A stretch of DNA of 64,000 nucleotides from CAYZHM01 sp964478225 (GTDB taxonomy: Bacteria; Pseudomonadota; Alphaproteobacteria; Micavibrionales; Micavibrionaceae). Shown here in pieces: positions 29,403-38,036 of this stretch. The stretch lies in NCBI GenBank assembly GCA_964478225.1, contig CAYZHM010000001.1, forward strand, positions 1-64,000, read 5' to 3'. The notes under the pieces are model-generated. The model was given only the letters and a program-made list of their open reading frames with translations, did not search any database and was not told where the DNA came from. The translations under genes were made by a program, and so were the position numbers. The stretch's first letter is position 1, and every line of letters starts with the position of its first letter.

Positions 29403-30928
29403 AAACGTACAAAATTCATTCTTATAAGTTTTTAGCTTCTTGCGCTTTGATTGCCTTGTCTTTGTCTTCGGGGGCTTACGCCGAAGAGTTACAGGACGGG
29501 CAGGAGCTTTTTACTCAAAGCTTGCGAAAAGGCTTGGCCCCTCATCCTTTGACGAAGGCTGAGCCAGTGACGCCGCTTTTGGAAAGAATTGATGAGTCAC
29601 AGGAAAAGTCTTCGTTTGTTTTTGGCGAGTCTCAAAGTCCAATGATGGGCGGTGAGGAAAGTGTCACTAATGATGCTTATAGACCAACGTTGACTGGGTT
29701 TGTGGAAGTCGATACCGCTTATTTACCTGACGGTGATTCAAAGTCGGATATTACGGCACATACAAAGTTGCGTCCAGAACTTGAGTGGCAAGTGAATGAG
29801 AATTGGGGGCTTAAGGCGTCCGTTGATATCGATCATTATTCTGAGACTGGATCGAATGATTTTCATGATACCGATCTGCGTTATCACGAAAATTACATCC
29901 GCTATAGTCAGGAAAATTTTAAAATTACGGCCGGGGCTCAAAAAGTTATCTGGGGCCGCGTGGATGGCTATAAGCCAACAGATCAGCTGGGATCACAGGA
30001 CCTTAGAACTCTTGTCACGGATGATTATGAAGACAGACGTCAGGCCGTTCCAGCTTTGCGCGGTGAGTATTTTGCCGGCGATATAAAAGTTGATGGGATG
30101 TTCGTGTTTGATCTTAGAGAAACAGAGCTTGCGGATCGTGATAGCTTATGGAGCACAATTGATACTCGTAGCGGACGCGTTATCGGGCTCCCAAGCAATG
30201 ATATTTTGGCTGGAATTGTTCAGGATAATTCTTTTGGCGAAGATGATGACGGAATTGGCGGTGGCGGCGTACGTCTGACCAAGGCTTCGGAGGCTGCGGA
30301 TTTTGGTGTGACGGTGCAACGTGTGAAGCGTTCGCTGCCGTTCTATGAAGTCAATCCTCAAGTGGTGGGGGCATTGGCTGGCGGCGCGCCATTGGCAACG
30401 GCGCTTGCGTCAGCAACCGGTGATACTTTAACGGCCATTCATCCCTGGAATTGGGTTGTGGGCGGCGATGTGGCCGTTCCTGTTGGAACGACAATTCTTC
30501 GTGCTGAAGCGGCGTGGATGAGTGATGTGCCTGCGTATACATCTAATCTGACGACTGATTATGTTGATCAAGTGCAGCTTGTGGCTGGGGCTGAGTTTTA
30601 TCCTGGTGATGGCGATTTGCGTATTATTGTGCAGGGGGCAGCCTCAGTGTTGCAGGATGCGGAGCATGTTATTGATCGTAACGAAGTTTATTCTTTAAAT
30701 GGTTCGATAGAAAATCAATTTGCTCAAGGACGGTGGATTGCGGATGTTGATTATTCGATTGGTTTGGACGAGCGTGATTTCTATGTGAATCCCAAAATTA
30801 CTTATGCTGGATTTGATGGTCATGATCTCTATGCGGAAGTTCATTACTTTGAAGGTTCCTCGATAACGCCCGGCGGCTATTTTGAAGATAATTCGCAGAT
30901 CATGGCCGGGTGGAAGTATGATTTTTGA
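29399..30928 (+). CDS. Outer-membrane beta-barrel protein (DUF1302-like)
   Basis: A signal peptide (FLASCALIALSLSSGAYAEE) leads a 509-aa protein rich in alternating amphipathic strands. It ends in an aromatic residue (GWKYDF, C-terminal Phe), the signature for BAM insertion. KLRPELEWQVNENWGLKAS and AGAQKVIWGRVDGYKPTDQL resemble the DUF1302/alginate-export-like barrels seen with RND exporters. The start overlaps the LolA-like gene by 4 bases, and its 3' end overlaps the ThiF gene by 11 bases. The transported substrate is unknown. Confidence 0.8.
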   Translation: MKTYKIHSYKFLASCALIALSLSSGAYAEELQDGQELFTQSLRKGLAPHPLTKAEPVTPLLERIDESQEKSSFVFGESQSPMMGGEESVTNDAYRPTLTGFVEVDTAYLPDGDSKSDITAHTKLRPELEWQVNENWGLKASVDIDHYSETGSNDFHDTDLRYHENYIRYSQENFKITAGAQKVIWGRVDGYKPTDQLGSQDLRTLVTDDYEDRRQAVPALRGEYFAGDIKVDGMFVFDLRETELADRDSLWSTIDTRSGRVIGLPSNDILAGIVQDNSFGEDDDGIGGGGVRLTKASEAADFGVTVQRVKRSLPFYEVNPQVVGALAGGAPLATALASATGDTLTAIHPWNWVVGGDVAVPVGTTILRAEAAWMSDVPAYTSNLTTDYVDQVQLVAGAEFYPGDGDLRIIVQGAASVLQDAEHVIDRNEVYSLNGSIENQFAQGRWIADVDYSIGLDERDFYVNPKITYAGFDGHDLYAEVHYFEGSSITPGGYFEDNSQIMAGWKYDF

Positions 30929-31790
30929 TTATTCAGAGGCATTTAGCAGAAATTTAGGATTGGTTACTGACGCCGAGCAGAGAGTGCTTAGTCACAAAAA
31001 GGTAGCCATTGCAGGTATGGGCGGAGTAGGGGGATCGCATTTTCTGACCCTTGCACGTATGGGCATTCAACATTTCCACGTTGCAGATATGGATACATTC
31101 GAGCTTGCTAACTTCAACAGGCAGGCAGGGGCATCTATGGATACTATAGGGCGTCATAAAGCCGATGTTATGGCAGAAGCAGCACGAGATATTAATCCTC
31201 AGGCTTCCATCAAAATTTTTTCTAGTGGTGTGAATGAAGATAATCTTGAAGAGTTTTTGGACGGCGTTGATGTGTTTGTTGATGGGCTGGATTTTTATGT
31301 TTTGGATATTCGATCAAAAGTTTTCGAGAAATGCCGTACGAAAGGAATTCCTGTTGTTACTGCGGGGCCTATGGGGGGATCGACGGCTTATTTGGTGTTT
31401 AACCCAAAAGGCATGAGCTTTGAAGAATATTTTCAGTTTGGTGATCTGCCTTTTCATGAAAAGGCGGCGCGCTTTTTGGTTGGCCTTGCTCCACGCATGG
31501 CGCAGCGAAAACATTTCGTTGATCTTAGTAGAGTTAGTTTTTCGGATAAGACGACATCGTCTTTATCGCCTGCATGTATGGCTTGTTCTGCGGTTATGGG
31601 CATGGAGGTTTTGAAGCTGCTTTTGGGGCGCGGCAAGACGTATTTTGTGCCTTGGGCGATGCAGTTTGATATGTACACCAATCGTTATCACAAAGTGTAC
31701 AACTGGCTGGGAAATCGCAATCTTATAAACAAAATCAAAATCAAAATTGTTTTGTTGTTGGTTGGCGGCTCGAGATTTAAGAATGAGTAG
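30918..31790 (+). CDS. ThiF/E1-like adenylyltransferase
   Basis: This enzyme would adenylate a carboxylate using ATP. The nucleotide-binding GMGGVGGSHFLTLARMG lies at residues 30-46, the E1 signature DMDTFELANFNRQAG (D, N, R, Q) near residue 52, and GRHKADVMAEAARDINP follows. A single CxxC (SPACMACSA) is present near residue 215, so the usual second zinc pair is missing. ATG 30918 with GGTGGAAG upstream is preferred over 30882; it overlaps the barrel gene by 11 bases. The nitroreductase gene overlaps its end by 8 bases. ThiF-nitroreductase pairs occur in natural-product pathways; the substrate here is not known. Confidence 0.85.
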   Translation: MIFDYSEAFSRNLGLVTDAEQRVLSHKKVAIAGMGGVGGSHFLTLARMGIQHFHVADMDTFELANFNRQAGASMDTIGRHKADVMAEAARDINPQASIKIFSSGVNEDNLEEFLDGVDVFVDGLDFYVLDIRSKVFEKCRTKGIPVVTAGPMGGSTAYLVFNPKGMSFEEYFQFGDLPFHEKAARFLVGLAPRMAQRKHFVDLSRVSFSDKTTSSLSPACMACSAVMGMEVLKLLLGRGKTYFVPWAMQFDMYTNRYHKVYNWLGNRNLINKIKIKIVLLLVGGSRFKNE

Positions 31791-32862
31791 GGAGGATCTT
31801 AGGGCTGTTTTAGATATCGCGCGGTGGGCGCCGAGTGGAGACAACTCACAGCAATGGCGGCTACATTTAGACTCCGATAAAAGTTTTAGTTTTCCCATTC
31901 TTAGCGATCAAAAGAATGTCTACAATCTTTTGGCTTTGCCGGAATATATATCAGCCGGCATGCTGCTGGAGAATGCAAAGATCGCGGCGGCGAAGTTGGG
32001 CTACAAGCTCGATTGGGCTTATGAAGATAAGGTTGTTCGAGCAACGCTAAGCGAAACGCCGAATTATGATAATCCTCTTTTTCCTTTTATAAAAACGCGT
32101 TCGGTTAATCGCTATCCTTACAAGCTTAAGAAGCTGTCTGCTGTTGTTAAGCAGGCTGCTCAGGATGTTCTTGATGATGATATGAAGCTTGTTTGGATTG
32201 AATATTTTGCAGACAAAATGAAGATTGCAAAAACTCTTATGGAGTTCGCAGATATTCGTCTAAGAATTCCGGAAAGCTATGAAATTCATCGTGATATGAT
32301 TGATTGGTCTGGCCAGGATAGCAGCGATAGAATGCCGGCATCAGCTTTAGGGGCCAATCCGCTTAGTTTAATGATTATGAGATGGGTGCTTCAAAAAGAA
32401 GGACGCAATCGTTTTATGATGCAGTTGCCGGGATCAACTCTTAGCTTTCAAATTGAGCTAGATTTGTTACCGGCTTTAATGTCCGGCGGGCATTTTATGC
32501 TCGTTTTTGACCCGAAAAAGACGCCAAACCCTACAGAAGATGATCTTATTCGAGGAGGTTCTGCGATGCAGCGGGTTTGGCTTACGCTTACCCAGCACAG
32601 ATTGGTGATGCAGCCGTGGTATATTCCGATTATGTTTTCGCATTATATCCAGCAGGGGATTCAATTTACAAAGTCAGTACCGTTGTTCAACAAGACAAAG
32701 ATTGTAAGTCAGAAGTTTTTAGATCAATTTTTAAAGCCCCGTGATATTCAAATCGAGCATATTATTTTTTCAGGAAGAGTTGGTTATCCTTTAAAAACAA
32801 ATATAAGACGGTCAGTTCGAAAGCCTTTGGATTCCTTGATTGTGGAAGATTACTCTTCGTAG
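31783..32862 (+). CDS. Nitroreductase-family flavoprotein
   Basis: The 359 aa begin LRAVLDIARWAPSGDNSQQWRL, the FMN-binding N-terminus of the nitroreductase superfamily. A further LQKEGRNRFMMQLPGS and a C-terminal HIIFSGRVGYPL fit the extended members adjacent to ThiF genes. ATG 31783 (MSREDL) is chosen over a TTG at 31747; it overlaps the ThiF stop by 8 bases. In related pairs, such enzymes may dehydrogenate or reduce the adenylated product, which is an inference here. The 3' end overlaps the convergent methyltransferase gene by 13 bases. Confidence 0.83.
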   Translation: MSREDLRAVLDIARWAPSGDNSQQWRLHLDSDKSFSFPILSDQKNVYNLLALPEYISAGMLLENAKIAAAKLGYKLDWAYEDKVVRATLSETPNYDNPLFPFIKTRSVNRYPYKLKKLSAVVKQAAQDVLDDDMKLVWIEYFADKMKIAKTLMEFADIRLRIPESYEIHRDMIDWSGQDSSDRMPASALGANPLSLMIMRWVLQKEGRNRFMMQLPGSTLSFQIELDLLPALMSGGHFMLVFDPKKTPNPTEDDLIRGGSAMQRVWLTLTQHRLVMQPWYIPIMFSHYIQQGIQFTKSVPLFNKTKIVSQKFLDQFLKPRDIQIEHIIFSGRVGYPLKTNIRRSVRKPLDSLIVEDYSS

Positions 32863-33632
32863 TAAAAGCGGCACATATAGGCTTTTAGTAAGAGCATATA
32901 TCTCTTTTCTTCAAATTCGATTTTGATTTTTTTCTCTTTTGAGGCCAGAGAAGCCAGCCTTTCAAGGTCTTGCTTGGTGTATGTGCGGAGATTGCTGATC
33001 AGGCCATCAAAAGCCACCATGAACGGTATGATTGGAATAATAGAGAAAAGAGCCTTTTGCCAGCGCCATTTTTTTGCGAAGAAAGGGGTTGCTATAAAGG
33101 AGAAGAAACCTGGGATAAGCCAAAAGTAACTAATGATATTGTGGCGGGAAGTCAGTTCAAAAATTGTGAAGGAGTTACTTTTAATAAGCATGTTTTGGAT
33201 GATTTTCACTGCGTCATCCTCATTAAAATGATGGAAGGCTGTGAATATGCAGTAAGAGCAATTTTCACTTGAAGGCGGATCAAAAACTGTGACGCTTGTC
33301 TTTATATAGTCGAAGTTTTTTGGGTGTCTTTGTTTGAGGATTTCCAAAGAGGTGATGTCAGGTTGTAGATCTGTGGCGATGATGTGGGGTGGGTTTTGAG
33401 CGGGGTTTTTATCGAGGTGTTTAAGGAGAAATTCGACGGATTTACCGCCACCTGCGCATAAATCGTAGACAGTTTTGCCGGAATTTTTTTCAGCAAAAGG
33501 TTTGGCGAAGCCCGCGTAAGGAGATGAAACTGTATATAAAACCTCTAAACAATCCATAAAACCTTCGCGGACCCAGCCTTTAATCCAGGGTTGGTCGCAA
33601 AACTCAAATAGATGTAACCGCTTGATATTAAT
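32850..33632 (-). CDS. Class I SAM-dependent methyltransferase, probable AUU start
   Basis: The SAM-binding motif is TVYDLCAGGGKSVEFLLKHL, followed by HIIATDLQPDITSLE and CIFTAFHHFNEDDAVKII. A hydrophobic stretch (ISYFWLIPGFFSFIATPFF) suggests membrane association. The first ATG is at 33557, but coding continues upstream: the residues MNIKRLHLFEF and DQPWIKGWVREGF match the conserved N-terminus of this methyltransferase group. An in-frame stop lies at 33653-33651, leaving ATT at 33632 as the only start at a proper distance (6 bases) from AGGAGA (33644-33639). The full form has 260 aa. It converges on the nitroreductase gene and diverges from the acyltransferase gene. Confidence 0.78.
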   Translation of the reverse strand: MNIKRLHLFEFCDQPWIKGWVREGFMDCLEVLYTVSSPYAGFAKPFAEKNSGKTVYDLCAGGGKSVEFLLKHLDKNPAQNPPHIIATDLQPDITSLEILKQRHPKNFDYIKTSVTVFDPPSSENCSYCIFTAFHHFNEDDAVKIIQNMLIKSNSFTIFELTSRHNIISYFWLIPGFFSFIATPFFAKKWRWQKALFSIIPIIPFMVAFDGLISNLRTYTKQDLERLASLASKEKKIKIEFEEKRYMLLLKAYMCRFYYEE

Positions 33633-33828
33633 AAATATTCTCCTGCCGCTTCATACAAGCATAGCATGTTTTTAGGCGAAAATAATGCCCCTTTTAAAAT
33701 ATTAATAAATTAACTAAAATTTTACATAATTGTATTTATAATCGTAGATATAGACCACGATTTATTAACTTTTTTGTCATAACATTGCAAATAGGTATGA
33801 CATAAACCTAAGTTTAGGGGATAAAAAA
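33633..33828. other. AT-rich intergenic region between methyltransferase and acyltransferase genes
   Basis: This region holds the divergent start regions of the two genes. A TATAAT occurs at 33737-33742 without a good -35 at 17 bases, and an inverted repeat CCTAA-GT-TTAGG lies at 33807-33818. A 12-base string ATATTAATAAAT occurs here (about 33699) and again near 33625. No further gene or structured RNA is recognised. Confidence 0.4.
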
Positions 33829-34689
33829 ATGGGGTATGGTGATGTAGTGTTCTCGCATGGGAACTACGAGACCAAATTTAATATAGGAATTCTTCCTAAG
33901 GTTAAATCTGATCTTCTTTATAGTGTTTTTTACAAGTTATTCGATGTGGTACACGCCGATACGCAAGAGCTTAAAGATGAAGCTCATCGGTTGCGTTATC
34001 AAGTGTTTTGTTTAGAGAACAAAGGATATGAAGATCCTGCGGCGCATCCTGATGGGATGGAAAGAGACCCATACGATGTGAATGCCGAGCATGCGCTTTT
34101 AATCTACAAGCCTAAAAACAAGGCGATAGGGACTGTACGCGTTATCAAGCCAAATCTTGATGATTTGATGAAATCATTCCCTTTGCAAACGCTGTGTGAT
34201 TCACATTATCTGCATGACGAAACTTATGTAAAGAACTCTTGTGAGTTTTCCAGACTATGTATTTCACGTGAATTGCGCCAGGAAATCAAAGAAGAAGTCA
34301 GAAATTTGAGCGGTATGTTTAATTTTAGCGCGAATGATCAATTCAGTATTTATGAACGTCCGTTGTTGAACATTGGTTTGGCGGCGGCACCTTTGGGTCT
34401 TATCCGGGGGGCTTTTGAGCTTGCCATGAAGAATGGTGCGTTGAACGTGTTTGGCGTTATGGAGCCACGTAATATTGGCCGTTTAGAGCAATCAGGCCTT
34501 GTGCATGAAACGATTGGTCCGAAAATGGATTATCATGGTGTTCGTGTGCCGTTTGTGTGTAACGTGCTTGAAGTGTTTGAGAATGCGATTATCAACAACC
34601 ATGAAATTTGGAATGTTGTCAGCGTTAAGGGCGAAAATCATCGCCGTGCGCTTGAGATCTATGAGAAACAAGGCAGCTCAGAGCATTAA
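33829..34689 (+). CDS. FeeM-like N-acyltransferase (PEP-CTERM/exosortase-associated type)
   Basis: The 286 aa show the acyl-homoserine-lactone-synthase/FeeM fold: DEAHRLRYQVFCLENKGYE near residue 50, DPYDVNAEHALLIYKPKNKAIGTVRVI, and SCEFSRLCISRELRQ near residue 138. This family is annotated as PEP-CTERM/exosortase-associated acyltransferase or N-acyl amino acid synthase, and joins a fatty acyl chain from acyl-ACP to an amine. No exosortase is present in the window. The upstream region of about 200 bases is AT-rich with an inverted repeat CCTAA-GT-TTAGG (33807-33818) near the ribosome binding site. It probably supplies the acylated substrate for the ThiF/nitroreductase pair. Confidence 0.82.
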   Translation: MGYGDVVFSHGNYETKFNIGILPKVKSDLLYSVFYKLFDVVHADTQELKDEAHRLRYQVFCLENKGYEDPAAHPDGMERDPYDVNAEHALLIYKPKNKAIGTVRVIKPNLDDLMKSFPLQTLCDSHYLHDETYVKNSCEFSRLCISRELRQEIKEEVRNLSGMFNFSANDQFSIYERPLLNIGLAAAPLGLIRGAFELAMKNGALNVFGVMEPRNIGRLEQSGLVHETIGPKMDYHGVRVPFVCNVLEVFENAIINNHEIWNVVSVKGENHRRALEIYEKQGSSEH

Positions 34690-34752
34690 TTCAGGCTATA
34701 GTATTATTTAACATAATAAAGATTATCACTCTAATATCTATGTTTTCACAGG

Positions 34753-34795
34753 AGCGCTTTTTCTATACCCTTTTGGGTTATGAGAGCGCTTTTTG
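34753..34795 (+). terminator. Candidate hairpin/terminator straddling the glycosyltransferase start
   Basis: AGCGCT at 34753-34758 can pair with AGCGCT at 34785-34790, with an inner ATACCC/GGGTTAT stem (one bulge). TTTTTG follows. The glycosyltransferase ATG (34780) lies inside the structure. It could end the acyltransferase transcript or mask the start codon. Confidence 0.4.
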
Positions 34796-35973
34796 TTCAT
34801 GATACCTTTTATTCCCGCGATGAACACGGCCATGTTTATGCGCATGGTGCTTTCCCCTACAGGCTTTGGGAGCAACGCTTTCTACCCCATTTTCATCATG
34901 TGACTGTGATTGGCCGGGATAAAAAAGAAACCGCAAACAGTAATGTTCTTGAGCGTTCTGACGGCCCTCATCTCTCGTTTGAATTGCTGGATAATATCAA
35001 TACGCCCTACAAGCGCGTTTTTGAGGCTTCAGACATCAAGAAATCGATTACGCGGCAGGTTTTGGCCCATGATGTTGTCATCGTTCGTGGCCCTGTTGAA
35101 TTTGCCATGATGGCGGCTGCGGTGGCGCGTAAACATGGCAAACCTGTTGCTGTTGAAATGTCTGGATGCGCGTTTGACCACACATGGCATCACGGATCGC
35201 TTGCAGGCAAATTATATGCCCCCATCAAGTACTTACGGGCAAAACGCATGGTCAAAAATGCTGATTTTGTTATGTATGTCACCGAGAAATTCTTGCAAAG
35301 CCGCTACCCGACCCGCGCGCAGCGCATTGAGGTGGCATCGAATGTCGAACTTGAAGACACCTCTGGTTGCCCCCTAAGCAAGAGATTGCAACGGATTGAG
35401 GCGAATTTGGATACAATCACTTTCGGCATAATTGGAAATTTTGGAAATAAACTCAAGGGGTTATCTATACTCCTTGAATCACTTTCCGAGGTGAAAACAG
35501 GTCTCCCCCGGTTCAAATTGCGCATTTTGGGTCAACCCCCTAAGCCAGACGAGGGGCGGCTTATAGAAGAATTAGATCTAAAAAATCATGTTATTTTTTC
35601 CGGAATGCTTCCTGGAGGATCTGCGGTGTATGATTGGCTTGATGATATTGATGTTTATATCCAGCCCAGTTTGCACGAGGGATTGCCCCGCGCATTGATA
35701 GAGGCGATGAGCCGCGGTTGTCCGGCATTGGCTTCGGATGCAGGCGGCACGCAGGAATTATTGGAGGCTGATAATATTCATCGCCGGGGGCATGTTCAGG
35801 CCTTAAGTGCGCATATTCAAAAAAGCGCCGATAAACATTGGCAAATTGAGCAGGCGCAACGCAATTATGCAGTGGCTCAAAAATACGCGCGTAGTGCTTT
35901 GCAGCCCAGACGGGACGTTTTTTGGTCGGCTTTTGCGGATTTTGCTAGAGAGAGCCAGTCAGTCTTAAAATAA
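34780..35973 (+). CDS. Glycosyltransferase family 4
   Basis: This GT-B-fold transferase of 397 aa would add a sugar from a nucleotide donor. The N-terminus MRALFVHDTFYSRDEHGHVYAHGAF fits an acceptor domain. The C-terminal donor domain has ITFGIIGNFGNKLKGLSILLE, DVYIQPSLHEGLPRALIEAMSRGCPALASDAGGTQELL (the E-x7-E region of GT4). It opens the polysaccharide locus. No strong ribosome binding site is seen, and the start lies in a hairpin. Its 3' end overlaps the convergent barrel gene by 29 bases. Confidence 0.88.
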   Translation: MRALFVHDTFYSRDEHGHVYAHGAFPYRLWEQRFLPHFHHVTVIGRDKKETANSNVLERSDGPHLSFELLDNINTPYKRVFEASDIKKSITRQVLAHDVVIVRGPVEFAMMAAAVARKHGKPVAVEMSGCAFDHTWHHGSLAGKLYAPIKYLRAKRMVKNADFVMYVTEKFLQSRYPTRAQRIEVASNVELEDTSGCPLSKRLQRIEANLDTITFGIIGNFGNKLKGLSILLESLSEVKTGLPRFKLRILGQPPKPDEGRLIEELDLKNHVIFSGMLPGGSAVYDWLDDIDVYIQPSLHEGLPRALIEAMSRGCPALASDAGGTQELLEADNIHRRGHVQALSAHIQKSADKHWQIEQAQRNYAVAQKYARSALQPRRDVFWSAFADFARESQSVLK

Positions 35974-37234
35974 AGCGGGTTTGATCGTAATCGGAGCCTG
36001 CGCTGTTGCTGTCTCTCGTGTTGTAAACAATATCTCCACCGATCTGAAAACGTGGTGTCAGGATGTATGACAGACCTACGCCGGCACGGTAGGTGTCGTC
36101 TTTGCGGCCTGAGCTGTTAAACTCATCGGTTTCATACCCCAGCAAGGAATGCAGGAAGAGGTCTTGTTGCAGTTCATAATTTAGCTCGGCCGAGTATTTG
36201 GTTTCAAGGACAGCGTTGTTGATTTCATTGTCTTCCTCGCTGCGGCGGGAAAAATCAAAGACGAACGATGTGGCCTCATCAACATTCCAGGTCGCGGACG
36301 CTTCTGCTGAGGTGTCTGAAACATTGCTGACAGTGTCGTCGTCGTATGTACGCCAATCTTTACCAAGTGCAATTGAACCTGTCAGAAGATCTTTAAGGTT
36401 AAAGCCTAATCCGCCTTGTGCCCTGACCAGGCGGTTATCCCTGTTGGTTCCGGAGAAGGACGTGCCATTGAAGCTACGGCGGAGAAAATCAGTTTTTCCC
36501 ACGAGGAGCCGGGCAAAGGGGCTCCATTCGCGTGCAGTTTCATAGCGGATAAGAGCTTCTCCATTGTAGCGGTCGTAGTCGCCGTCTTTTCGAATGACGG
36601 GCGTTCCAAGGGATGTAACGCCATCGTCAAAGCGCGATTCATTGTAGCCCCCATAGAGCCCAAGGAGGAGGCGGTTGGGCTGGTATTCCAGGCCGGTTTC
36701 TGCTTTTAGGCTGTGGAATTTGGTTGGTTTGTCCGCCCTGCTCGTCGATGCTGTGCGTTCCTGAAGGCGTTGTTTGTGGCCGATGTCATAGCGGATGCCG
36801 AGGGGGATTTTGAGTGTGCTGTGGGCGACGATACGTGAATCGAAATCGATTTGATAATTCTCAACGTCCTCTGATGAATGGCTCCAGTAGCGATAGGCTG
36901 CTCCTTTTAGATTGAGGTTGAATTGATGATCGCGAATTGATTTTTTGATATTGAGTGATGGTTCGAGGATCGTGACGTTGTCAGATTCTACGCTGCTTTC
37001 TGTGGCGCAGATGTTTGTATCATATTGTTGCTCCAGTTTGAGGCTTGGGGTCAGCATAAAGGAGCCAGCATGAATCGGGTAATCACCAAAATCGTCTAGC
37101 GCATTGCCCGGCATCGGCACCCTCGCCGGTTTGCTGATGCTCATGTCCTGCGCGTAGATGTGCGTGGATGTCATGAGACTCAGAAAACCCCATGCAAATA
37201 CGGCCAGTTTTGGTAAAATAATGCAGAAACGCAT
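35945..37234 (-). CDS. Outer-membrane beta-barrel protein (BBP2-like)
   Basis: A signal peptide (ILPKLAVFAWGFLSLMTSTHIYAQ) precedes a 429-aa protein built of repeated amphipathic strands with Gly/Tyr/Arg turns and a polar C-terminal strand (RFILRLTGSL). LTPSLKLEQQYDTNICATES is the usual start of the putative beta-barrel porin 2 family found with exopolysaccharide and PEP-CTERM loci. A longer start at 37249 is possible. It probably forms the outer-membrane exit or anchor for the polymer made by this locus. It is divergent from a sulfotransferase gene 46 bases away. Confidence 0.82.
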   Translation of the reverse strand: MRFCIILPKLAVFAWGFLSLMTSTHIYAQDMSISKPARVPMPGNALDDFGDYPIHAGSFMLTPSLKLEQQYDTNICATESSVESDNVTILEPSLNIKKSIRDHQFNLNLKGAAYRYWSHSSEDVENYQIDFDSRIVAHSTLKIPLGIRYDIGHKQRLQERTASTSRADKPTKFHSLKAETGLEYQPNRLLLGLYGGYNESRFDDGVTSLGTPVIRKDGDYDRYNGEALIRYETAREWSPFARLLVGKTDFLRRSFNGTSFSGTNRDNRLVRAQGGLGFNLKDLLTGSIALGKDWRTYDDDTVSNVSDTSAEASATWNVDEATSFVFDFSRRSEEDNEINNAVLETKYSAELNYELQQDLFLHSLLGYETDEFNSSGRKDDTYRAGVGLSYILTPRFQIGGDIVYNTRDSNSAGSDYDQTRFILRLTGSL

Positions 37235-37280
37235 GATCCTTGCATACAATCATAACGCGTTTTGTTGGGGAATCGAACTG

Positions 37281-38036
37281 ATGTTGCCGAATTTTGCACG
37301 GAAAGTTTTTTATACGCTGCATGACAGTCCTGGCGCGGGGCGCGGCATGGCGGATGCGCTGTGTCACGGGTTTATGGCGGGCGTTAAGGGTTTTGGCGTT
37401 AAACCGCCCTATGATCGCACCCCCCTCACTCTGATTTCCCACAAGTACAAATTTATCTATATCGGCATCCCGAAGACCGCGACGCGGAGTTTTCGCTCGT
37501 ATTTTTATGATGAGCACAAAGCAGATTATAAAGCCGAGATGCATGAGACGCGCGGCGGGTTTGAAAAGGCGCTTCGCAAATACAAAGACTATTACAAGTT
37601 TTCGTTCGTGCGGCATCCTGTCTACCGGACATTGTCGTGTTACCAGAGCAAGATTGCGCATGGTGATTTGTCTTTGCTCAAACGCGCGCGAATTTTGAGT
37701 TTTTATCCGGGTCTTGAGCCCGGCATGTCTTTCCACGATTTCGTGCGGTGGCTCAATTCAGCTGAAGGATCGGATACGCAGGCGGATCGTCATTGGATGT
37801 CTCAATATAAATTTTTATACGACGAAAATGGCGCGAAGCTCTGTGATTTTGTTGGGCGGTATGAGCATCTTGAAAGCGATCTCGAATTGGTTCGGCGGAC
37901 GTTGGGCTTGCCGGATTTCATGCTCCCGCGCGTTGGCTGGATCTCGCATTCCGAAGATCAGGTCAATCCCGATACGCGTAATCTTATCGAGCAGCGCTAC
38001 GCAAAAGATTATCATCTGTTCGGGTTTGATGCATGA
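37281..38036 (+). CDS. Sulfotransferase (family 2-like)
   Basis: It transfers sulfate from PAPS to a sugar hydroxyl. The 5'-phosphosulfate-binding motif is FIYIGIPKTATRSFRSYF near residue 60 and the 3'-phosphate motif FSFVRHPVYRTLSCYQSKI near residue 109, the pattern of carbohydrate sulfotransferases. ATG 37281 has GGGGAA upstream; longer in-frame starts run into the divergent barrel gene and are less likely. The length is 251 aa. Its 3' end overlaps the convergent glycosyltransferase gene by 53 bases. Confidence 0.87.
   Translation: MLPNFARKVFYTLHDSPGAGRGMADALCHGFMAGVKGFGVKPPYDRTPLTLISHKYKFIYIGIPKTATRSFRSYFYDEHKADYKAEMHETRGGFEKALRKYKDYYKFSFVRHPVYRTLSCYQSKIAHGDLSLLKRARILSFYPGLEPGMSFHDFVRWLNSAEGSDTQADRHWMSQYKFLYDENGAKLCDFVGRYEHLESDLELVRRTLGLPDFMLPRVGWISHSEDQVNPDTRNLIEQRYAKDYHLFGFDA

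Noticed and set aside
33557..33557. ATG 33557 as start of the methyltransferase
   Set aside because: It would remove conserved N-terminal residues and has no ribosome binding site, whereas AGGAGA stands properly before ATT 33632.
33829..34689. Reading the acyltransferase as proof of a PEP-CTERM/exosortase system
   Set aside because: No exosortase and no protein with a PEP-CTERM tail was seen in the window, so only the family name can be used.
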